Assembly: GCA_016874295.1 (NCBI GenBank)
Contig: VGUH01000005.1
Coordinates: 60,103 to 124,102 of the forward strand
Direction of reading: 5' to 3'
DNA from: Gammaproteobacteria bacterium
GTDB lineage: Bacteria; Pseudomonadota; Gammaproteobacteria; Steroidobacterales; Steroidobacteraceae
DNA length: 64,000 nucleotides
The notes under the pieces were generated by a model, which did no database searches, was not told the DNA's origin, and saw nothing but the letters and a program-made list of their open reading frames with translations. Below, piece by piece: positions 42,346 to 53,294 of this stretch (position 1 is the first letter of the stretch; the number at the start of each line of letters is the position of its first letter). The position numbers and the translations under genes are program-made.

Positions 42346-43145
42346 GCGACCAGATCCAGCCAGACGAACCCGAGCGCGAGCAGCGGAACTGACGACGTGA
42401 GGCTGTCGATGCGATCCAGCATGCCGCCGTGCCCCGGCAGGATGCTACCGCTGTCCTTGAGGCCTTGCTGGCGCTTGAACATGCTTTCCAGCAAGTCGCC
42501 GACCACCGAGACCAGCACCGCGGCGACGCACAGCGAGAGGAACGCCGTGGCCGGCAGGTCGAACCACGCGCGACCGGCCAGCGCGACCATGAAACCTGCG
42601 ACCAGCCCGCCGAGCACGCCTTCCCAGGTCTTGTTCGGGCTCACGACCGGCGCGAGGCGCATCCGGCCGAAGCGCCGGCCCGCGAAATAGGCGCCGATGT
42701 CAGTCGCCCAGGCGAGCAGCAGCACGAAAACGACCAGCTCGCGCCCGCTGCCGTCCTGCAGGTAGAGGCGCACGAGCGCGAGCCAGGTCGGCGCGAGCGC
42801 CCACAGGCCTGCAATCGCCGCGAAGCCAACGGCCCGGAAGCCGGGCGCGAGGACGACCCAGCCGAACAGCGGAATCCAGCCGAGCATCGTCACCAGCATC
42901 ACGCGCTCGAAACCGCCCGGCACGGCGGCCAGCTTCCAGAGCAGCGCCATCACCGCCGCGCTGGCCGCGAGGTAGGCGATGCGCGCCGGCGTGCGGCGGA
43001 TGCCCGCGAGCTGCGACCACTCCCAGGCGCCGGTCAGGATCAGGAGCCCGAGCGCGAGAATGGCGAAGCCGGACGGGAGCACAACGATCACCAGTGCGAG
43101 GAACGCGACCAGCCCGAAGGCGGTGAGGATGCGCCGACCCAGCAT
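42342..43145 (-). CDS. cdsA: Phosphatidate cytidylyltransferase
   Basis: Integral membrane enzyme of 267 residues making CDP-diacylglycerol. About eight hydrophobic helices. The C-terminal CDS signature is complete: [17 protein letters not shown] and [17 protein letters not shown] followed by [13 protein letters not shown]. The ATG shares one base with the uppS stop (TGATG). The upstream continuation of the frame belongs to uppS in another frame. Confidence 0.96.
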   Translation of the reverse strand: MLGRRILTAFGLVAFLALVIVVLPSGFAILALGLLILTGAWEWSQLAGIRRTPARIAYLAASAAVMALLWKLAAVPGGFERVMLVTMLGWIPLFGWVVLAPGFRAVGFAAIAGLWALAPTWLALVRLYLQDGSGRELVVFVLLLAWATDIGAYFAGRRFGRMRLAPVVSPNKTWEGVLGGLVAGFMVALAGRAWFDLPATAFLSLCVAAVLVSVVGDLLESMFKRQQGLKDSGSILPGHGGMLDRIDSLTSSVPLLALGFVWLDLVA

Positions 43146-43897
43146 CAGCCGGCCTCCGCCTGGCCCGTGACGCGCCCGTAGCGCCGCTGCCGCCCGCCGA
43201 AGTCGGCCAGCGCCGCGGCAAAGCAGCCGGCGCCGAAGTCGGGCCACAGCGTGTCGGTGAACCAGAGCTCGGTGTAGGCGAGATCCCAGAGCAGGAAATT
43301 GCTGATGCGCCGCTCGCCGCCGGTACGGATGAAAAGGTCCGGCGGCTCGCGGCCCGCGGTTGCGAGGCATTCAGCAAGCGCCGCCTCGTCGATGTCCCCG
43401 GCATGGCGTCGGCCCGCCGCGACCTCGCCCGCGAGCCGGCGTGCGGCCTGCACGATGTCCCAGCGGCCGCCATAGGCGACCGCGACCGCGAGGTCGAGCC
43501 GGGTATTGGCGGCGGTGAGCGCTTCCGCCGCGGCCATGCGCGTGACCAGCGCGGGCGCGAGGCGGGCGCGGTCGCCGATGAAGCGGATGCGTACGCCGTT
43601 GGCGTCGAGCTCGGCCACCTCGCGCTCCAGCGACTCGAGGAACAGCTGCATGAGCAGGCTCACCTCCCCGGCCGGCCGCTGCCAGTTCTCGCTCGAGAAG
43701 GCGAACAGCGTGAGCGCCGCGACTCCGTGGCGGACGCATTCCTCGATCGTGGTCCGCACCGCGCGCACGCCGGCGCGGTGTCCGGCCGTGCGCGGCAGCG
43801 AGCGCTCCGCTGCCCAGCGGCCATTGCCGTCCATGATCACGGCCACGTGCCGCGGCACCGCGGTCGTGCCTGGGGGTTGCGGGGCGCTCGGCGGCAT
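43145..43897 (-). CDS. uppS: Undecaprenyl diphosphate synthase (cis-prenyltransferase)
   Basis: Makes the C55 lipid carrier for peptidoglycan and LPS. 250 residues. HVAVIMDGNGRWAAERSLPR carries the catalytic Asp. TLFAFSSENWQRPAGEV and DLFIRTGGERRISNFLLWD with the ELWFTDTLWPDF block are conserved. The ATG at 43895-43897 begins one base after the frr stop. Upstream in-frame sequence lies in frr. Confidence 0.96.
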   Translation of the reverse strand: MPPSAPQPPGTTAVPRHVAVIMDGNGRWAAERSLPRTAGHRAGVRAVRTTIEECVRHGVAALTLFAFSSENWQRPAGEVSLLMQLFLESLEREVAELDANGVRIRFIGDRARLAPALVTRMAAAEALTAANTRLDLAVAVAYGGRWDIVQAARRLAGEVAAGRRHAGDIDEAALAECLATAGREPPDLFIRTGGERRISNFLLWDLAYTELWFTDTLWPDFGAGCFAAALADFGGRQRRYGRVTGQAEAG

Positions 43898-43898
43898 C

Positions 43899-44456
43899 TC
43901 AGACCTGCAGCAGTTCTTTTTCTTTCTCGGCCAGCACGCCGTCGATGTCGTGGACATGCCGGTCGGTGAGCTTCTGGATCTCCTCCTGGCTGCGCCGGTG
44001 GTCGTCCTCGGAGATCAGCCGTTCCTTCAGCATCTCCTTCAGCTCGTTCATGAGGTCGTGCCGCACGGCGCGCACCGCGACCTTCGCGTTCTCCGCCTCG
44101 TGCTTCGCGACCTTGGTCAGCTCCTTGCGGCGTTCCTCGGTCATCGGCGGCAACGGCAGGCGGATGACCTGCCCGGCCGTGTTCGGCGTGAGGCCGAGGT
44201 CGGACTTCAGGATCGCCTTCTCCACCGCCGACACGGCGCCCTTGTCCCAGGGCGAGATCACCAGCGTGCGGGCGTCCTCGACGCTGACGCTCGCGACCTG
44301 GTTGATCGGCATCTCGGTGCCGTAGTACTCGACCTTGAGCCCTTCGAGCAGGCCGACGTTCGCACGCCCGGTCCGCATCTTGCGGTAATGATCCCGCAAC
44401 AGAGCGACGCACTTGCCCATTCGCTGTGTCGCGTCGCGACTCATTTCATCCTGCAT
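43899..44456 (-). CDS. frr: Ribosome recycling factor
   Basis: Releases ribosomes from mRNA after termination, together with EF-G. 185 residues, the normal length. Conserved blocks are RTGRANVGLLEGLKVEYYGT, TLVISPWDKGAVSAVEKAI, IRLPLPPMTEERRKELTKV and the end ISEDDHRRSQEEIQKLTDRH. It follows pyrH by 18 bases in the rpsB-tsf-pyrH-frr order. Confidence 0.98.
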   Translation of the reverse strand: MQDEMSRDATQRMGKCVALLRDHYRKMRTGRANVGLLEGLKVEYYGTEMPINQVASVSVEDARTLVISPWDKGAVSAVEKAILKSDLGLTPNTAGQVIRLPLPPMTEERRKELTKVAKHEAENAKVAVRAVRHDLMNELKEMLKERLISEDDHRRSQEEIQKLTDRHVHDIDGVLAEKEKELLQV

Positions 44457-44474
44457 GATTCGACTCCCCCCCGC

Positions 44475-45209
44475 CTACAGGCCGTTTGCCACCAGCGTGC
44501 CCACGTCCTCGCCGTCCACGATCCGCAGCAGGTCGCCCTCGTTGTTGAGGTTGAAGACCCGAAGCGGCAGGCCGTTGTCGCGGCACATCACGATCGCCGT
44601 CGCGTCCATCACGCCCAGCCGGTCGTCCAGCACCTTGTCGAAGGACAGGCGCCGGTAGCGTTCCGCCTGCGGGTTGCGCACCGGGTCGTCGTCGTAGATG
44701 CCGTTGACCTTGGTCGCCTTCAACAGCAGGTCCGCGCCGATCTCGATCGCGCGCAGCGCCGCGGCGGTGTCGGTGGTGAAGAACGGGTTGCCGGTGCCGG
44801 CCGCGAAGATCACGCAGCGGCCCTTCTCGAGGTGGCGCACGGCGCGGCGGCGGATGTAGTCCTCGCAGACTTCCTGGACGCGCACGGCGGACATCACGCG
44901 CGCGTAGCTGCCGAGCGACTCGAGCGCGTCCTGCAGCGCGAGCGCGTTCATGACCGTCGCGAGCATGCCCATGTGGTCCGCGGTCACCCGGTCCATGCCC
45001 GCGCGCGCGAGACCCGCGCCGCGGAAGATGTTGCCGCCGCCGATCACGACCGCGACCTGGATGTCGCGCGCCAGCACGTCCCGGATCTCGCCGGCGATGC
45101 GTTTCAGGATCGCGGGATCGATGCCGTAGTCGGCGCCGCCGAGCAGCGCCTCGCCGCTGATCTTGAGCAGAATCCTCGCCAGCGGTCGCCGAGACTCGGC
45201 ATCACCCAT
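44475..45209 (-). CDS. pyrH: UMP kinase
   Basis: Amino-acid-kinase fold enzyme phosphorylating UMP, 244 residues, hexameric and UTP/GTP-regulated in relatives. [59 protein letters not shown] and [14 protein letters not shown] are the family motifs. The ATG at 45207-45209 has a strong GGAGGAG ahead of it, 10 bases after the tsf stop. Confidence 0.97.
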   Translation of the reverse strand: MGDAESRRPLARILLKISGEALLGGADYGIDPAILKRIAGEIRDVLARDIQVAVVIGGGNIFRGAGLARAGMDRVTADHMGMLATVMNALALQDALESLGSYARVMSAVRVQEVCEDYIRRRAVRHLEKGRCVIFAAGTGNPFFTTDTAAALRAIEIGADLLLKATKVNGIYDDDPVRNPQAERYRRLSFDKVLDDRLGVMDATAIVMCRDNGLPLRVFNLNNEGDLLRIVDGEDVGTLVANGL

Positions 45210-45219
45210 CGACTCCTCC

Positions 45220-46110
45220 CTAGGCCCTGCCTTTCGCGGCCTCGACCTGGGCCATGACTTCCGCAGCGAAGTCTTCCTGCTTCCTTTCGATGCCCTCGCC
45301 GACCTCGTAACGCAGGAAACCGCTGACGCGCGCACGGGCCTGCTCGAGGAGCTTGCCCACGGTCGTGTCGGGATCCTTCACGAACGGCTGGCCGGTCAGG
45401 CAGATTTCGGCGAGGTACTTGCGCAGGCGGCCTTCGACCATCTTCTCGACGATGGCCGCGGGCTTGCCCTCGGCGGCCGCCTGGGCCGCTAGGATTTCCC
45501 GCTCCTTGGCCACCACGTCGGCAGGGACGTCGCCGGGGGCGACGAACTGCGGGTTCGCGGCCGCGACGTGCATCGCGAGGTCGCGCGCGAGCGTGTCGCT
45601 GCCGCCCGTGACGCCGACCAGCGTGCCGATGCGCGTGCCGTGGATGTACGCGCCGATCCGCTCGGGCGCGTGCAGGATCGCCGCGCGGCGCACGTCGATC
45701 TTCTCGCCGATCCTGGCAACCAGGTGGCGGCGAACCTCGTCGACAGTCGAGCCGCCCGCGAGCGGGAGTGCGGCGAGCGCCTCCGGCGCGGTCGCGCCGG
45801 CGGCCAGCGCCGCGCGCGCGATGTCGGCCGCGAATGACTGGAACTCGGGCTGGCGCGCGACGAAATCCGTCTCGCAGTTCACCTCGACCAGCACGGCGGC
45901 GCGGCCGTCGGCAGAGGCCGCAGTCACGATCGTGCCCTCGGCGGCGATGCGGCCCGCCTTCTTGTCGGCCTTGGCAAGGCCGGCCTTGCGCATCACTTCG
46001 GCCGCGGCGTCGAGATCGCCGCCGGTCTCGAGCAGCGCCTTCTTGCATTCCATCATCCCCGCGCCGGTGCGCTCGCGCAGCGCCTTGACGGTCTCCGCAC
46101 TGATGCTCAT
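45220..46110 (-). CDS. tsf: Elongation factor Ts
   Basis: Nucleotide exchange factor for EF-Tu, 296 residues. [20 protein letters not shown] is the N-terminal signature, and [20 protein letters not shown] carries the TDFV motif that contacts EF-Tu. The dimerisation and C-terminal modules end with the usual [16 protein letters not shown]. It begins one base after the rpsB stop. The upstream open frame is within rpsB. Confidence 0.97.
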   Translation of the reverse strand: MSISAETVKALRERTGAGMMECKKALLETGGDLDAAAEVMRKAGLAKADKKAGRIAAEGTIVTAASADGRAAVLVEVNCETDFVARQPEFQSFAADIARAALAAGATAPEALAALPLAGGSTVDEVRRHLVARIGEKIDVRRAAILHAPERIGAYIHGTRIGTLVGVTGGSDTLARDLAMHVAAANPQFVAPGDVPADVVAKEREILAAQAAAEGKPAAIVEKMVEGRLRKYLAEICLTGQPFVKDPDTTVGKLLEQARARVSGFLRYEVGEGIERKQEDFAAEVMAQVEAAKGRA

Positions 46111-46111
46111 C

Positions 46112-47095
46112 TCACTCCCCGCCCATGTCGGTCTTGCGCGCCGCGGGTCGGCGCCGCGCCGGCGCCTTGGCGCGCGCCGCCTCCGGCGCGTCGTCGCCGA
46201 GCGGCTCGTCCTCGCCCGTGTCCACCGCCTCGCTGGCGCCGGTCGGCGGCATGGTCGCGGCGGATGCGGTCTCCGCGGTCTGGCGCGCGCGTGCCGGGGC
46301 CTTGCGGCGCACATGCGCCGGCTTGCGCGGGGCGCGGGCCTGCGCCTTGCGGCGCGGCTGGCCGGCCTCGTCGAGTTCCACGAACTCATCCTCGCCGGTC
46401 GGAACCGCCGGCACCGCCGACTTGCCATCGAGCACCGCGTCGGCGACGCCCGCGGCATAGAGCTGGATCGCCTTCATGGCGTCGTCATTGCCCGGGATGA
46501 CGTAGTCGATGCCGTCCGGGCTGCAGTTGCTGTCCACGATCGCGACCACCGGGATGCCGAGCTTGCGCGCTTCGTGGACCGCGATCTCCTCGTGGCCGAC
46601 GTCGACGACGAACAGCGCGTCGGGCAGCGCGTTCATGTCCTTGATGCCGCCGAGGCTGCGGTTCAGCTTGTCCATCTCGCGGCGCAGCGTCTGCGCCTCC
46701 TTCTTGCTGCGGCGCTCGAGCGCGCTCGAGTCGCGCAGCTCCTCGAGTTCCTGCAGGCGCTTGATCGACTGCCGGATGGTCTTGAAGTTGGTGAGCATGC
46801 CGCCCAGCCAGCGCTGATTGACGTACGGCATGCCGCAGCGGACTGCCTCGGCCTGGATGGCGTCGCGCGCGCTGCGCTTGGTGCCTACGAACAGGATGCG
46901 GCCGCCATCGGCAACCACCCCTTTCACGAAGGCGGACGCCTCGTTGTAGAGCGGCAGCGTCCGCTCCAAGTTGATGATGTGGATCTTGTTGCGTTCGCCG
47001 AAGATGAACGGCGCCATCTTCGGGTTCCAGAAGCGGGTCTGATGACCGAAATGAACCCCCGCCTCAAGCATCTGCCTCATGGACAGGCTGGCCAT
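46112..47095 (-). CDS. rpsB: Ribosomal protein S2 with long C-terminal extension
   Basis: Small-subunit protein S2. 327 residues against about 240 in E. coli. The core, from [20 protein letters not shown] to VADAVLDGK (about residue 225), is standard, including [18 protein letters not shown] and [18 protein letters not shown]. The extra 100 residues are low-complexity: first acidic ([11 protein letters not shown]), then Lys/Arg/Ala/Pro-rich, then acidic, then basic again. The ATG at 47093-47095 has AAAGGAG ahead. A very long frame continues upstream to 49711 but is only the antisense of glnD and map. Confidence 0.95.
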   Translation of the reverse strand: MASLSMRQMLEAGVHFGHQTRFWNPKMAPFIFGERNKIHIINLERTLPLYNEASAFVKGVVADGGRILFVGTKRSARDAIQAEAVRCGMPYVNQRWLGGMLTNFKTIRQSIKRLQELEELRDSSALERRSKKEAQTLRREMDKLNRSLGGIKDMNALPDALFVVDVGHEEIAVHEARKLGIPVVAIVDSNCSPDGIDYVIPGNDDAMKAIQLYAAGVADAVLDGKSAVPAVPTGEDEFVELDEAGQPRRKAQARAPRKPAHVRRKAPARARQTAETASAATMPPTGASEAVDTGEDEPLGDDAPEAARAKAPARRRPAARKTDMGGE

Positions 47096-47212
47096 GATCA
47101 CTCCTTTCGGGTTAGCCCTCCGCGGACCCGCATGCGGCAACCGGTCAAGGGACCGGCACCCAGCCGCACGTGACGGTACGCGTGTGGATTTGGTTGAGAA
47201 AAAACGCCGCGC

Positions 47213-47241
47213 TTTATACCATCTTTGTCCCGTCGAAACAA
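47213..47241 (-). promoter_or_regulatory. Sigma-70 promoter of the rpsB-tsf operon
   Basis: The minus strand shows TTGTTT (47236-47241), a 17-base spacer and TATAAA (47213-47218), a good housekeeping promoter in an otherwise GC-rich gap. It gives an rpsB leader of about 110 bases. Within the leader a hairpin with CCGGTC/GACCGG arms lies at 47141-47156, and the palindrome CCGCATGCGG is nearby. S2 autoregulates this operon through the leader in E. coli. On the other strand TTGAGA (47194-47199) and TATACC (47215-47220) could serve map, with a short 15-base spacer. Confidence 0.65.
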
Positions 47242-47281
47242 CGTGATAGGCGCGCTCCGAACCCCCTCCCGCAGCACCCCC

Positions 47282-48073
47282 ATGCTGATGCAAAGCCAAA
47301 ACCAAGTACAGACGAAGACCCCGGCGGAGCAGGAGGCCATGCGCCGTGCCGGACGCCTCGCCGCGGATGTGCTCGACATGATCAGCGCGAAGGTCCGGGC
47401 GGGGATGACGACCGGTGAAATCGACCGGATCTGCCACGACTACATCGTGGACGTGCAGCTGGCCGTCCCGGCGCCCTTGAATTACAAGGGTTTTCCCAAG
47501 TCCATCTGCACCTCCGTCAATCACGTGGTGTGCCACGGGATCCCTGGCGACAAGGTCCTGAAGGCCGGCGACATCCTCAACATCGATGCCACGGTCATCA
47601 AGGACGGGTTCCACGGCGATGCCAGCCGCATGTTCATGATCGGGGAGCCCTCGATCCAGGCCCGCCGCCTGTGCGAGACCGGATTCGAAGCCATGTGGCG
47701 CGGCATCCGCACCATCCGGCCCGGGGCTCACCTCGGCGACCTCGGCCACACCATCCAGGGCTTTGTCGAAGGCCACGGGTACTCGATCGTGCGCGAATAC
47801 TGCGGCCACGGTATCGGCCGGGTGTTTCACGAGGACCCGCAGGTGCTGCACTACGGCGAACCCGGCACCGGTCTCGTGCTGGAAGCCGGCATGACCTTCA
47901 CCGTCGAGCCGATGGTCAACGCCGGCAAGCGCCACGTGAAGCTGCTCGGCGACGGCTGGACGGTGGTCACCAAGGATCACTCGCTCTCCGCACAATGGGA
48001 GCACACCGTGCTGGTGACGCCGGAGGGTTTCGAAGTGCTGACTCTCGGCGCCGCCGAGCGCGCCGCGGCCTGA
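47282..48073 (+). CDS. map: Methionine aminopeptidase, type I
   Basis: Removes N-terminal methionine from new proteins. 263 residues. [16 protein letters not shown], then [19 protein letters not shown] (metal Asp ligands), [20 protein letters not shown] (His), [13 protein letters not shown] (Glu) and [10 protein letters not shown] (Glu) give the complete metal set. The ATG at 47282 is used; a TTG at 47225 and an ATG at 47288 are in frame. It diverges from rpsB and is followed at 3 bases by glnD. Confidence 0.96.
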   Translation: MLMQSQNQVQTKTPAEQEAMRRAGRLAADVLDMISAKVRAGMTTGEIDRICHDYIVDVQLAVPAPLNYKGFPKSICTSVNHVVCHGIPGDKVLKAGDILNIDATVIKDGFHGDASRMFMIGEPSIQARRLCETGFEAMWRGIRTIRPGAHLGDLGHTIQGFVEGHGYSIVREYCGHGIGRVFHEDPQVLHYGEPGTGLVLEAGMTFTVEPMVNAGKRHVKLLGDGWTVVTKDHSLSAQWEHTVLVTPEGFEVLTLGAAERAAA

Positions 48074-48076
48074 GCG

Positions 48077-50734
48077 GTGCCCGGCACCTGGGCTTACCTC
48101 GACTCGCTCGCCGGCCGCCTCGACGGCTGCGCCCATCCGGTTGCCGATTTTCGCGCCGCGCTTGCCGACGGTGACGCCGCTCTCGCGCGGCGCTTCCGGG
48201 CGGACGAGCCGGTCGACGCGCTGGTCCGCGACCGCGCGCTGCTGGTCGACGACCTCGTCACGCGCGCCTGGCAGCTGCACGCGGCGGGTCCGGCGCACGC
48301 GCTCGCCCTGGTCGCAGTCGGCGGTTACGGTCGGGGCGAACTGCTGCCCTGCTCCGACGTGGACGTCATGGTGCTCCTGCCGCAGGGCGAGGAGCCCTCG
48401 TGGACGGCGCCGCTCGAGCGCTTCCTGTCGTTCCTCTGGGACATCGGCCTCGAGACCGGACACAGCGTCCGCACCATCGACGATTGCCAGCGCGAGGCGC
48501 TCGGCAACCTCTCGGTCGCCACCACGCTGTTCGAGGCGCGCCTCCTGGCGGGCCCGCCCGCCCTGTTCGAGGCCATGCGCCGCGCGCTCGCGCCCGACCG
48601 GCTCTGGTCCTCGCGCGACTTCTTCGACGCCAAGCTCGCCGAGCAGACCGAGCGGCACCACCGCTTCCACGACACGGCCTACAACCTCGAGCCCAACGTG
48701 AAGCAGGGTCCGGGAGGCCTGCGCGACATCCAGACCATCGCCTGGGTCGCCAAGCGCCACTTCCGCGCCGAGACGCTCGCGGAGCTCGCGGAGCACGGGT
48801 TCATCGCGGCCCGCGAGCTCGCGCAGCTCGAGTCGGCGCAGGCCTGGCTGTGGCGCGTGCGATTCGCGCTGCACGTCGTGAGCGGCCGCCGCGAGGACCG
48901 CTTGCTGTTCGACCACCAGATCCGCCTGGCGCGGATGTTCGGGTACGAGGACGCGACCTACACGCTCGCCGTCGAGCAGTTCATGCAGCGCTACTACCGC
49001 ACGGCGATGCTCGTATCGTGGCTGAACGAACTCCTGCTGCAGCAGTTCCGCGAGGAGATCCTGGCCGCGCGCGACGCGCCGGCGCTGCCGCTCGCCGCGC
49101 ACTTCCGCGAGCGCGACGAGTGTCTCGAGGCCGTGTCGGATGACGTCTTCACCCGCCAGCCGTCGGCGCTGCTCGAGCTGTTCGTCGTGCTGCAGCAGAA
49201 CCCGCGCCTCAAGGGCGTGCGCGCGCGCACCATCCGCCTGGTGCACGACAGCCTCTGGCTGATCGACGAGGAATTCCGCCAGAACCCGCGCCATCACCGC
49301 CTGTTCCTCGAGATCCTCGGCGCGCCAGCGGGGGTCACGCACGAGCTTCGGCGCATGAACCTGTACGGCGTGCTCGGGCGCTACATTCCGGCCTTCGGCC
49401 GGATCGTCGGCCGCATGCAGTACGACCTGTTCCACGCCTACACGGTGGACGCGCACACGCTGTTCGTGGTCAGCAATCTGCGCCGCTTCGCGCTCGAGCG
49501 CTACGACCACGAGTTTCCTAAACTGGCGCAGATCTTCCGCGCGTTGCCGAGGCCCGAACTCGCCTATCTCGCGGCGATCTTCCACGACATCGCCAAGGGC
49601 CGCGGCGGCGACCACTCGGAGCTCGGGGCGGTGGATGCCGAGGCCTTCTGCCTCGAGCAGGGCCTGTCGCGCTACGACGCGCGGCTCGTAGCCTGGCTGG
49701 TGCGCCACCACCTGAAGCTATCCGTGACGGCGCAGAAGCAGGACATCTCCGATCCGCAGGTCGTGAACGCCTTCGCCCGCGAGGTCGGCGACCAGACCCG
49801 CCTCGACTATCTCTATGTCCTGACGGTCGCGGACGTACGCGGCACCAACCCGCGGCTCTGGAACTCCTGGAAGGCGACGCTGTTCGACGAGCTGTACGAA
49901 TGCGTCAAGACGGCGCTGCGCCGCGGCCTCGAGTCGCCGCTCGACCGCGAGGAACTCGCGGCCGACACGCAGGCGCTGGCGCGCGTCAGGCTCGACGCCG
50001 CGGGCGTCTCCCCGGAGGCCGTCGCGCGCGTCTGGGACACGCTCACCGACGCCTACTTCCTGCGCCATTCCGCGGAGGAAGTCGCCTGGCACACGGCCGG
50101 GCTCGCCGCCCGCGCGCCCGGCGACACCGGGCCGTTCGTCGCCGTCGCCGAGCACCCGGGACGGGGCGGCGCCACGGTCGTGCTGGTATACACGCACGGG
50201 CGCCGCCACAGCTTCGCACGCGCGACGGCGTCGCTCGACCAGCAGGGCCTCAGCATCCAGGACGCGCGGATCACGCCGACCGCCGACGGCGGGAGCCTGG
50301 ACAGCTATCTCGTGCTCGAGGACACGGGCCTGCCGATCAACGATCGCGAGCGCATGGCGGGCATCGAGCACCACCTCCGGCGCGCGCTCGGCGAGCGGAG
50401 CACCCAGGCGCCCGCGGTCACGCGCCGCGTGCCGCGCCAGGTACGCATGTTCACGACCGCGACCCAGGTCAGCTTCAGCGCCGACCCGGAGAACGGTCGC
50501 ACGCTGGTCGAGGTGGTGGCCGGCGACCGGCCCGGGCTGCTGTCCGAGATCGGCCACTTGTTCTGGGAGCAGGGCCTCGAGCTGCATGGCGCCAAGATCA
50601 TGACCGTCGGCGAGCGTGCCGAGGACGTCTTCACGCTGACCGACGAGGCGGGTCGCCCGCTCGAGCCGGCCCGGTGCCGGGCGCTCGCCGAGGCGCTGAC
50701 GCTCGCGCTCGATGCCCGCGTGGACGCGGCCTGA
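48077..50734 (+). CDS. glnD: Bifunctional uridylyltransferase / uridylyl-removing enzyme
   Basis: Nitrogen sensor that uridylylates and deuridylylates the PII protein according to glutamine. 885 residues. Nucleotidyltransferase motif [22 protein letters not shown] hydrolase motif [18 protein letters not shown] (with [13 protein letters not shown]), and two C-terminal ACT domains (second near [20 protein letters not shown]). The GTG start ([11 protein letters not shown]) lies three bases after the map stop. Confidence 0.96.
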   Translation: MPGTWAYLDSLAGRLDGCAHPVADFRAALADGDAALARRFRADEPVDALVRDRALLVDDLVTRAWQLHAAGPAHALALVAVGGYGRGELLPCSDVDVMVLLPQGEEPSWTAPLERFLSFLWDIGLETGHSVRTIDDCQREALGNLSVATTLFEARLLAGPPALFEAMRRALAPDRLWSSRDFFDAKLAEQTERHHRFHDTAYNLEPNVKQGPGGLRDIQTIAWVAKRHFRAETLAELAEHGFIAARELAQLESAQAWLWRVRFALHVVSGRREDRLLFDHQIRLARMFGYEDATYTLAVEQFMQRYYRTAMLVSWLNELLLQQFREEILAARDAPALPLAAHFRERDECLEAVSDDVFTRQPSALLELFVVLQQNPRLKGVRARTIRLVHDSLWLIDEEFRQNPRHHRLFLEILGAPAGVTHELRRMNLYGVLGRYIPAFGRIVGRMQYDLFHAYTVDAHTLFVVSNLRRFALERYDHEFPKLAQIFRALPRPELAYLAAIFHDIAKGRGGDHSELGAVDAEAFCLEQGLSRYDARLVAWLVRHHLKLSVTAQKQDISDPQVVNAFAREVGDQTRLDYLYVLTVADVRGTNPRLWNSWKATLFDELYECVKTALRRGLESPLDREELAADTQALARVRLDAAGVSPEAVARVWDTLTDAYFLRHSAEEVAWHTAGLAARAPGDTGPFVAVAEHPGRGGATVVLVYTHGRRHSFARATASLDQQGLSIQDARITPTADGGSLDSYLVLEDTGLPINDRERMAGIEHHLRRALGERSTQAPAVTRRVPRQVRMFTTATQVSFSADPENGRTLVEVVAGDRPGLLSEIGHLFWEQGLELHGAKIMTVGERAEDVFTLTDEAGRPLEPARCRALAEALTLALDARVDAA

Positions 50735-50739
50735 GCCCC

Positions 50740-51555
50740 ATGGACACGCGCACCCTCATCGAGCAGGCCTTCGAGAACCGCGCCGCGCTCGGACCCGGCA
50801 GCGCGCCGCGTGAGTTGCTCGCCGCGATCGACGAATGCCTCGATCTGCTCGGCAGCGGCCGCGCACGGGTCGCGCAGCCGGAGGACCGCGGCTGGCGTGT
50901 CAACGAGTGGCTCAAGAAGGCGGTGCTGCTGCACTTTCGCACCCACGACAACGTGGTGCATGAAGCCGGGCCCTTGCGTTGGTATGACAAGCTGCCGCTC
51001 AAGTACTCCGGCCACGACGCGGCGCGCTTCGCAGCAGACGGCGCGCGCGTCGTGCCGGGCGCCGTCGTCCGCGCCGGCGCCTTTGTCGCGCGCGACGCCG
51101 TGCTGATGCCCTCGTTCGTGAATGTCGGCGCGTACGTCGGCGAAGGCACGATGGTCGACACCTGGGCGACGGTCGGCTCCTGCGCCCAGGTCGGGCGCAA
51201 TGTCCACCTGTCGGGCGGCGTCGGTATCGGCGGCGTGCTCGAGCCGCTGCAGGCACGGCCGACGATCATCGAGGACGACTGTTTCATCGGCGCGCGCTCG
51301 GAAGTCGTCGAGGGCGTGATCGTCGAGCGAGGCGCGGTGCTGTCCATGGGCGTGTTCATCGGCGCGAGCACCCGCATCTACGACCGCCAGACGCGCGAGA
51401 CCAGCTACGGCCGCGTGCCGGCCGGTTCGGTCGTGGTCCCGGGTTCGCTGCCCGCCGCCGACGGCTCGCACTCGCTCGCCTGCGCCGTGATCGTCAAGCG
51501 CGTCGACGCGCAGACGCGCGCCAGGACCTCCATCAACGAGCTCCTGCGCACGTAA
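50740..51555 (+). CDS. dapD: Tetrahydrodipicolinate N-succinyltransferase
   Basis: Lysine and diaminopimelate synthesis via the succinylase branch. 271 residues. N-terminal helical domain with [13 protein letters not shown], then hexapeptide repeats with [40 protein letters not shown] and [18 protein letters not shown]. The ATG begins 5 bases after the glnD stop. dapE follows within 92 bases. Confidence 0.97.
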   Translation: MDTRTLIEQAFENRAALGPGSAPRELLAAIDECLDLLGSGRARVAQPEDRGWRVNEWLKKAVLLHFRTHDNVVHEAGPLRWYDKLPLKYSGHDAARFAADGARVVPGAVVRAGAFVARDAVLMPSFVNVGAYVGEGTMVDTWATVGSCAQVGRNVHLSGGVGIGGVLEPLQARPTIIEDDCFIGARSEVVEGVIVERGAVLSMGVFIGASTRIYDRQTRETSYGRVPAGSVVVPGSLPAADGSHSLACAVIVKRVDAQTRARTSINELLRT

Positions 51556-51647
51556 CGACGGCGGCAACACGGCATTCGCCGCCAGGAGCGAGTGCGGGAT
51601 CCCGCCCGGCCAAGCACGCACATGAGTGATTCGGTAAAGTCGCGCGA

Positions 51648-52781
51648 ATGTCCGAGACCCTCGAGCTCGCGAAGGAACTGATCCGCCGCAAGTCCGTCAC
51701 GCCGGACGACGCCGGCTGCCAACGGCTGATCGCCGCGCGGCTGCAGGCTGCCGGATTCGCGGTCGAGCACCTGCGCTTCGGCGCGGTCGACAACCTGTGG
51801 GCGCTCCATCGCGGCGGCGCGGGCCCGACGCTGTGCTTCGCCGGCCACACCGACGTGGTGCCGGCCGGGCCGCTCGAGAAGTGGACCTCTGACCCGTTCG
51901 ATCCGGTCGTCCGCGACGGCATCCTGTACGGGCGCGGAGCGGCCGACATGAAGAGCGGCGTCGCCGCGATGGTGACGGCCGCGGAGTCGTTCGTGCGCGA
52001 GCGGCAGAGCTACCCGGGCGCGATCGCATTCCTGCTCACGAGCGACGAGGAAGGCCCGGGAGTCGACGGCACGCGCCGCGTCGTCGCGCGCCTGCGCGAG
52101 CGCGGCGAGCGCATCGCCTGGTGCCTGGTCGGCGAGCCCTCGAGCCTCGAAGCCTTCGGCGACACCGTGCGCATCGGCCGGCGCGGTTCGCTGTCGGGCC
52201 GGCTCCACGTCGCGGGTATCCAGGGCCACGTCGCCTACCCGGACCGGCTGCTCAACCCGATCCACGCCGTGCTGCCGGTGCTGGCCGAGCTCGCCGCGCG
52301 TCGCTGGGACGACGGCTACGCGGGCTTTCCGCCGACGCAGTTCCAGGTGGTCCAGATCCAGGCGGGCAGCGGCGCGACCAATGTGGTCCCCGGCGAACTG
52401 GGCGCGACCTTCAATCTGCGCTGGTCGCCGGCGCAGAACCTCGAGGGCCTCAAGCGCGCCGTCGCCGACTGCTGCGCGCGACACGGTTTGCGGCATGCGA
52501 TCGAATGGCGCGAGGCGGCACTGCCCTACTACACCGAGCCCGGCCCGTTCACGCAGCTCGTGGCGGACCAGGTCGCGAAGGTCGCCGGCCGGCGCCCGGC
52601 GCTCTCGACCGGCGGCGGCACGTCGGACGGCCGCTTCTTCAGCGAGCTCGGGGCGGAAGTCATCGAGATCGGCGTGCTGAACCGCTCGATCCACCAGCTC
52701 GACGAATGCTGCGCGGTCGAGGATCTCGACCGCCTGCAGCAGGTCTACGCGGGAACGCTCAGGACGCTTTTCGCAGGTTGA
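51648..52781 (+). CDS. dapE: Succinyl-diaminopimelate desuccinylase
   Basis: Dinuclear zinc hydrolase of the M20 family, 377 residues. LCFAGHTDVVPAGPLEKW and YGRGAADMKSGVAAMV carry metal ligands, LLTSDEEGPGVDGTRRVV the catalytic Glu, and ALSTGGGTSDGRFFSELGAE and IHQLDECCAVEDL complete the active site. The last 23 bases overlap the end of dsbB on the opposite strand. The 92-base gap after dapD shows no clear promoter or terminator. Confidence 0.97.
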   Translation: MSETLELAKELIRRKSVTPDDAGCQRLIAARLQAAGFAVEHLRFGAVDNLWALHRGGAGPTLCFAGHTDVVPAGPLEKWTSDPFDPVVRDGILYGRGAADMKSGVAAMVTAAESFVRERQSYPGAIAFLLTSDEEGPGVDGTRRVVARLRERGERIAWCLVGEPSSLEAFGDTVRIGRRGSLSGRLHVAGIQGHVAYPDRLLNPIHAVLPVLAELAARRWDDGYAGFPPTQFQVVQIQAGSGATNVVPGELGATFNLRWSPAQNLEGLKRAVADCCARHGLRHAIEWREAALPYYTEPGPFTQLVADQVAKVAGRRPALSTGGGTSDGRFFSELGAEVIEIGVLNRSIHQLDECCAVEDLDRLQQVYAGTLRTLFAG

Positions 52782-53250
52782 TCCACAGGCCCGCCGCGGT
52801 CAGCGCGGCCGCGAGCACGAGCACCCAGCCGGGCATCGAGAGGCCGAGGAAGGTCCAGTCCACCTTGGCGCATTCGCCGCCCGCCCTGAAGACCTTCAGG
52901 ATCACCTCGGTCAGCGGGAACACGTCCATCATGAAGTCGAGGTCGGCGCCGCAGGCCGGCACCGCGCCCGCGGGCTGCAGCTGGATCCACACGTGCCGGC
53001 CCGCGGTCGCGACCGTCGCAAGTCCCGTGATCCCGATCAGCGCCGCGAAGATCGCGCCGCTCGCGCCCGGGCGGGAAAACACGGACGCCAGCAGGAAGAC
53101 CGCAGCCAAGGCCGCGAGCGTCACGCGCTGGAAGATGCACAGGTGACAGGGCACGAGATCGAGCCCGTACTGCGCGTAGAACGCGTAGGCGACGGCCGCG
53201 GCGGCGGCGCAGGCGAGCAGGAAGTTGCCCTGTTGCCGAGTCGGCATCAT
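52759..53250 (-). CDS. dsbB: Disulfide bond formation protein DsbB
   Basis: Four-helix inner-membrane protein of 163 residues that reoxidises DsbA and passes electrons to quinone. First Cys pair in VPCHLCIFQR (Cys35 and Cys38), second periplasmic pair Cys100 (VPACGADLDF) and Cys127 (GGECAKVDW). Start MMPTRQQGNFLLAC at 53248-53250 or the next codon. Its coding end overlaps the end of dapE by 23 bases, tail to tail. Confidence 0.93.
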   Translation of the reverse strand: MMPTRQQGNFLLACAAAAAVAYAFYAQYGLDLVPCHLCIFQRVTLAALAAVFLLASVFSRPGASGAIFAALIGITGLATVATAGRHVWIQLQPAGAVPACGADLDFMMDVFPLTEVILKVFRAGGECAKVDWTFLGLSMPGWVLVLAAALTAAGLWINLRKAS

Positions 53251-53294
53251 GCGGGCAGTGTACTCGCGCAGGCGCGCATGCTTGCCCGGCCCAC

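Noticed and set aside
46112..49711. A 1199-codon minus-strand frame ending in rpsB
   Set aside because: Only the last 327 codons are rpsB. The rest is antisense to map and glnD and has no family motifs.
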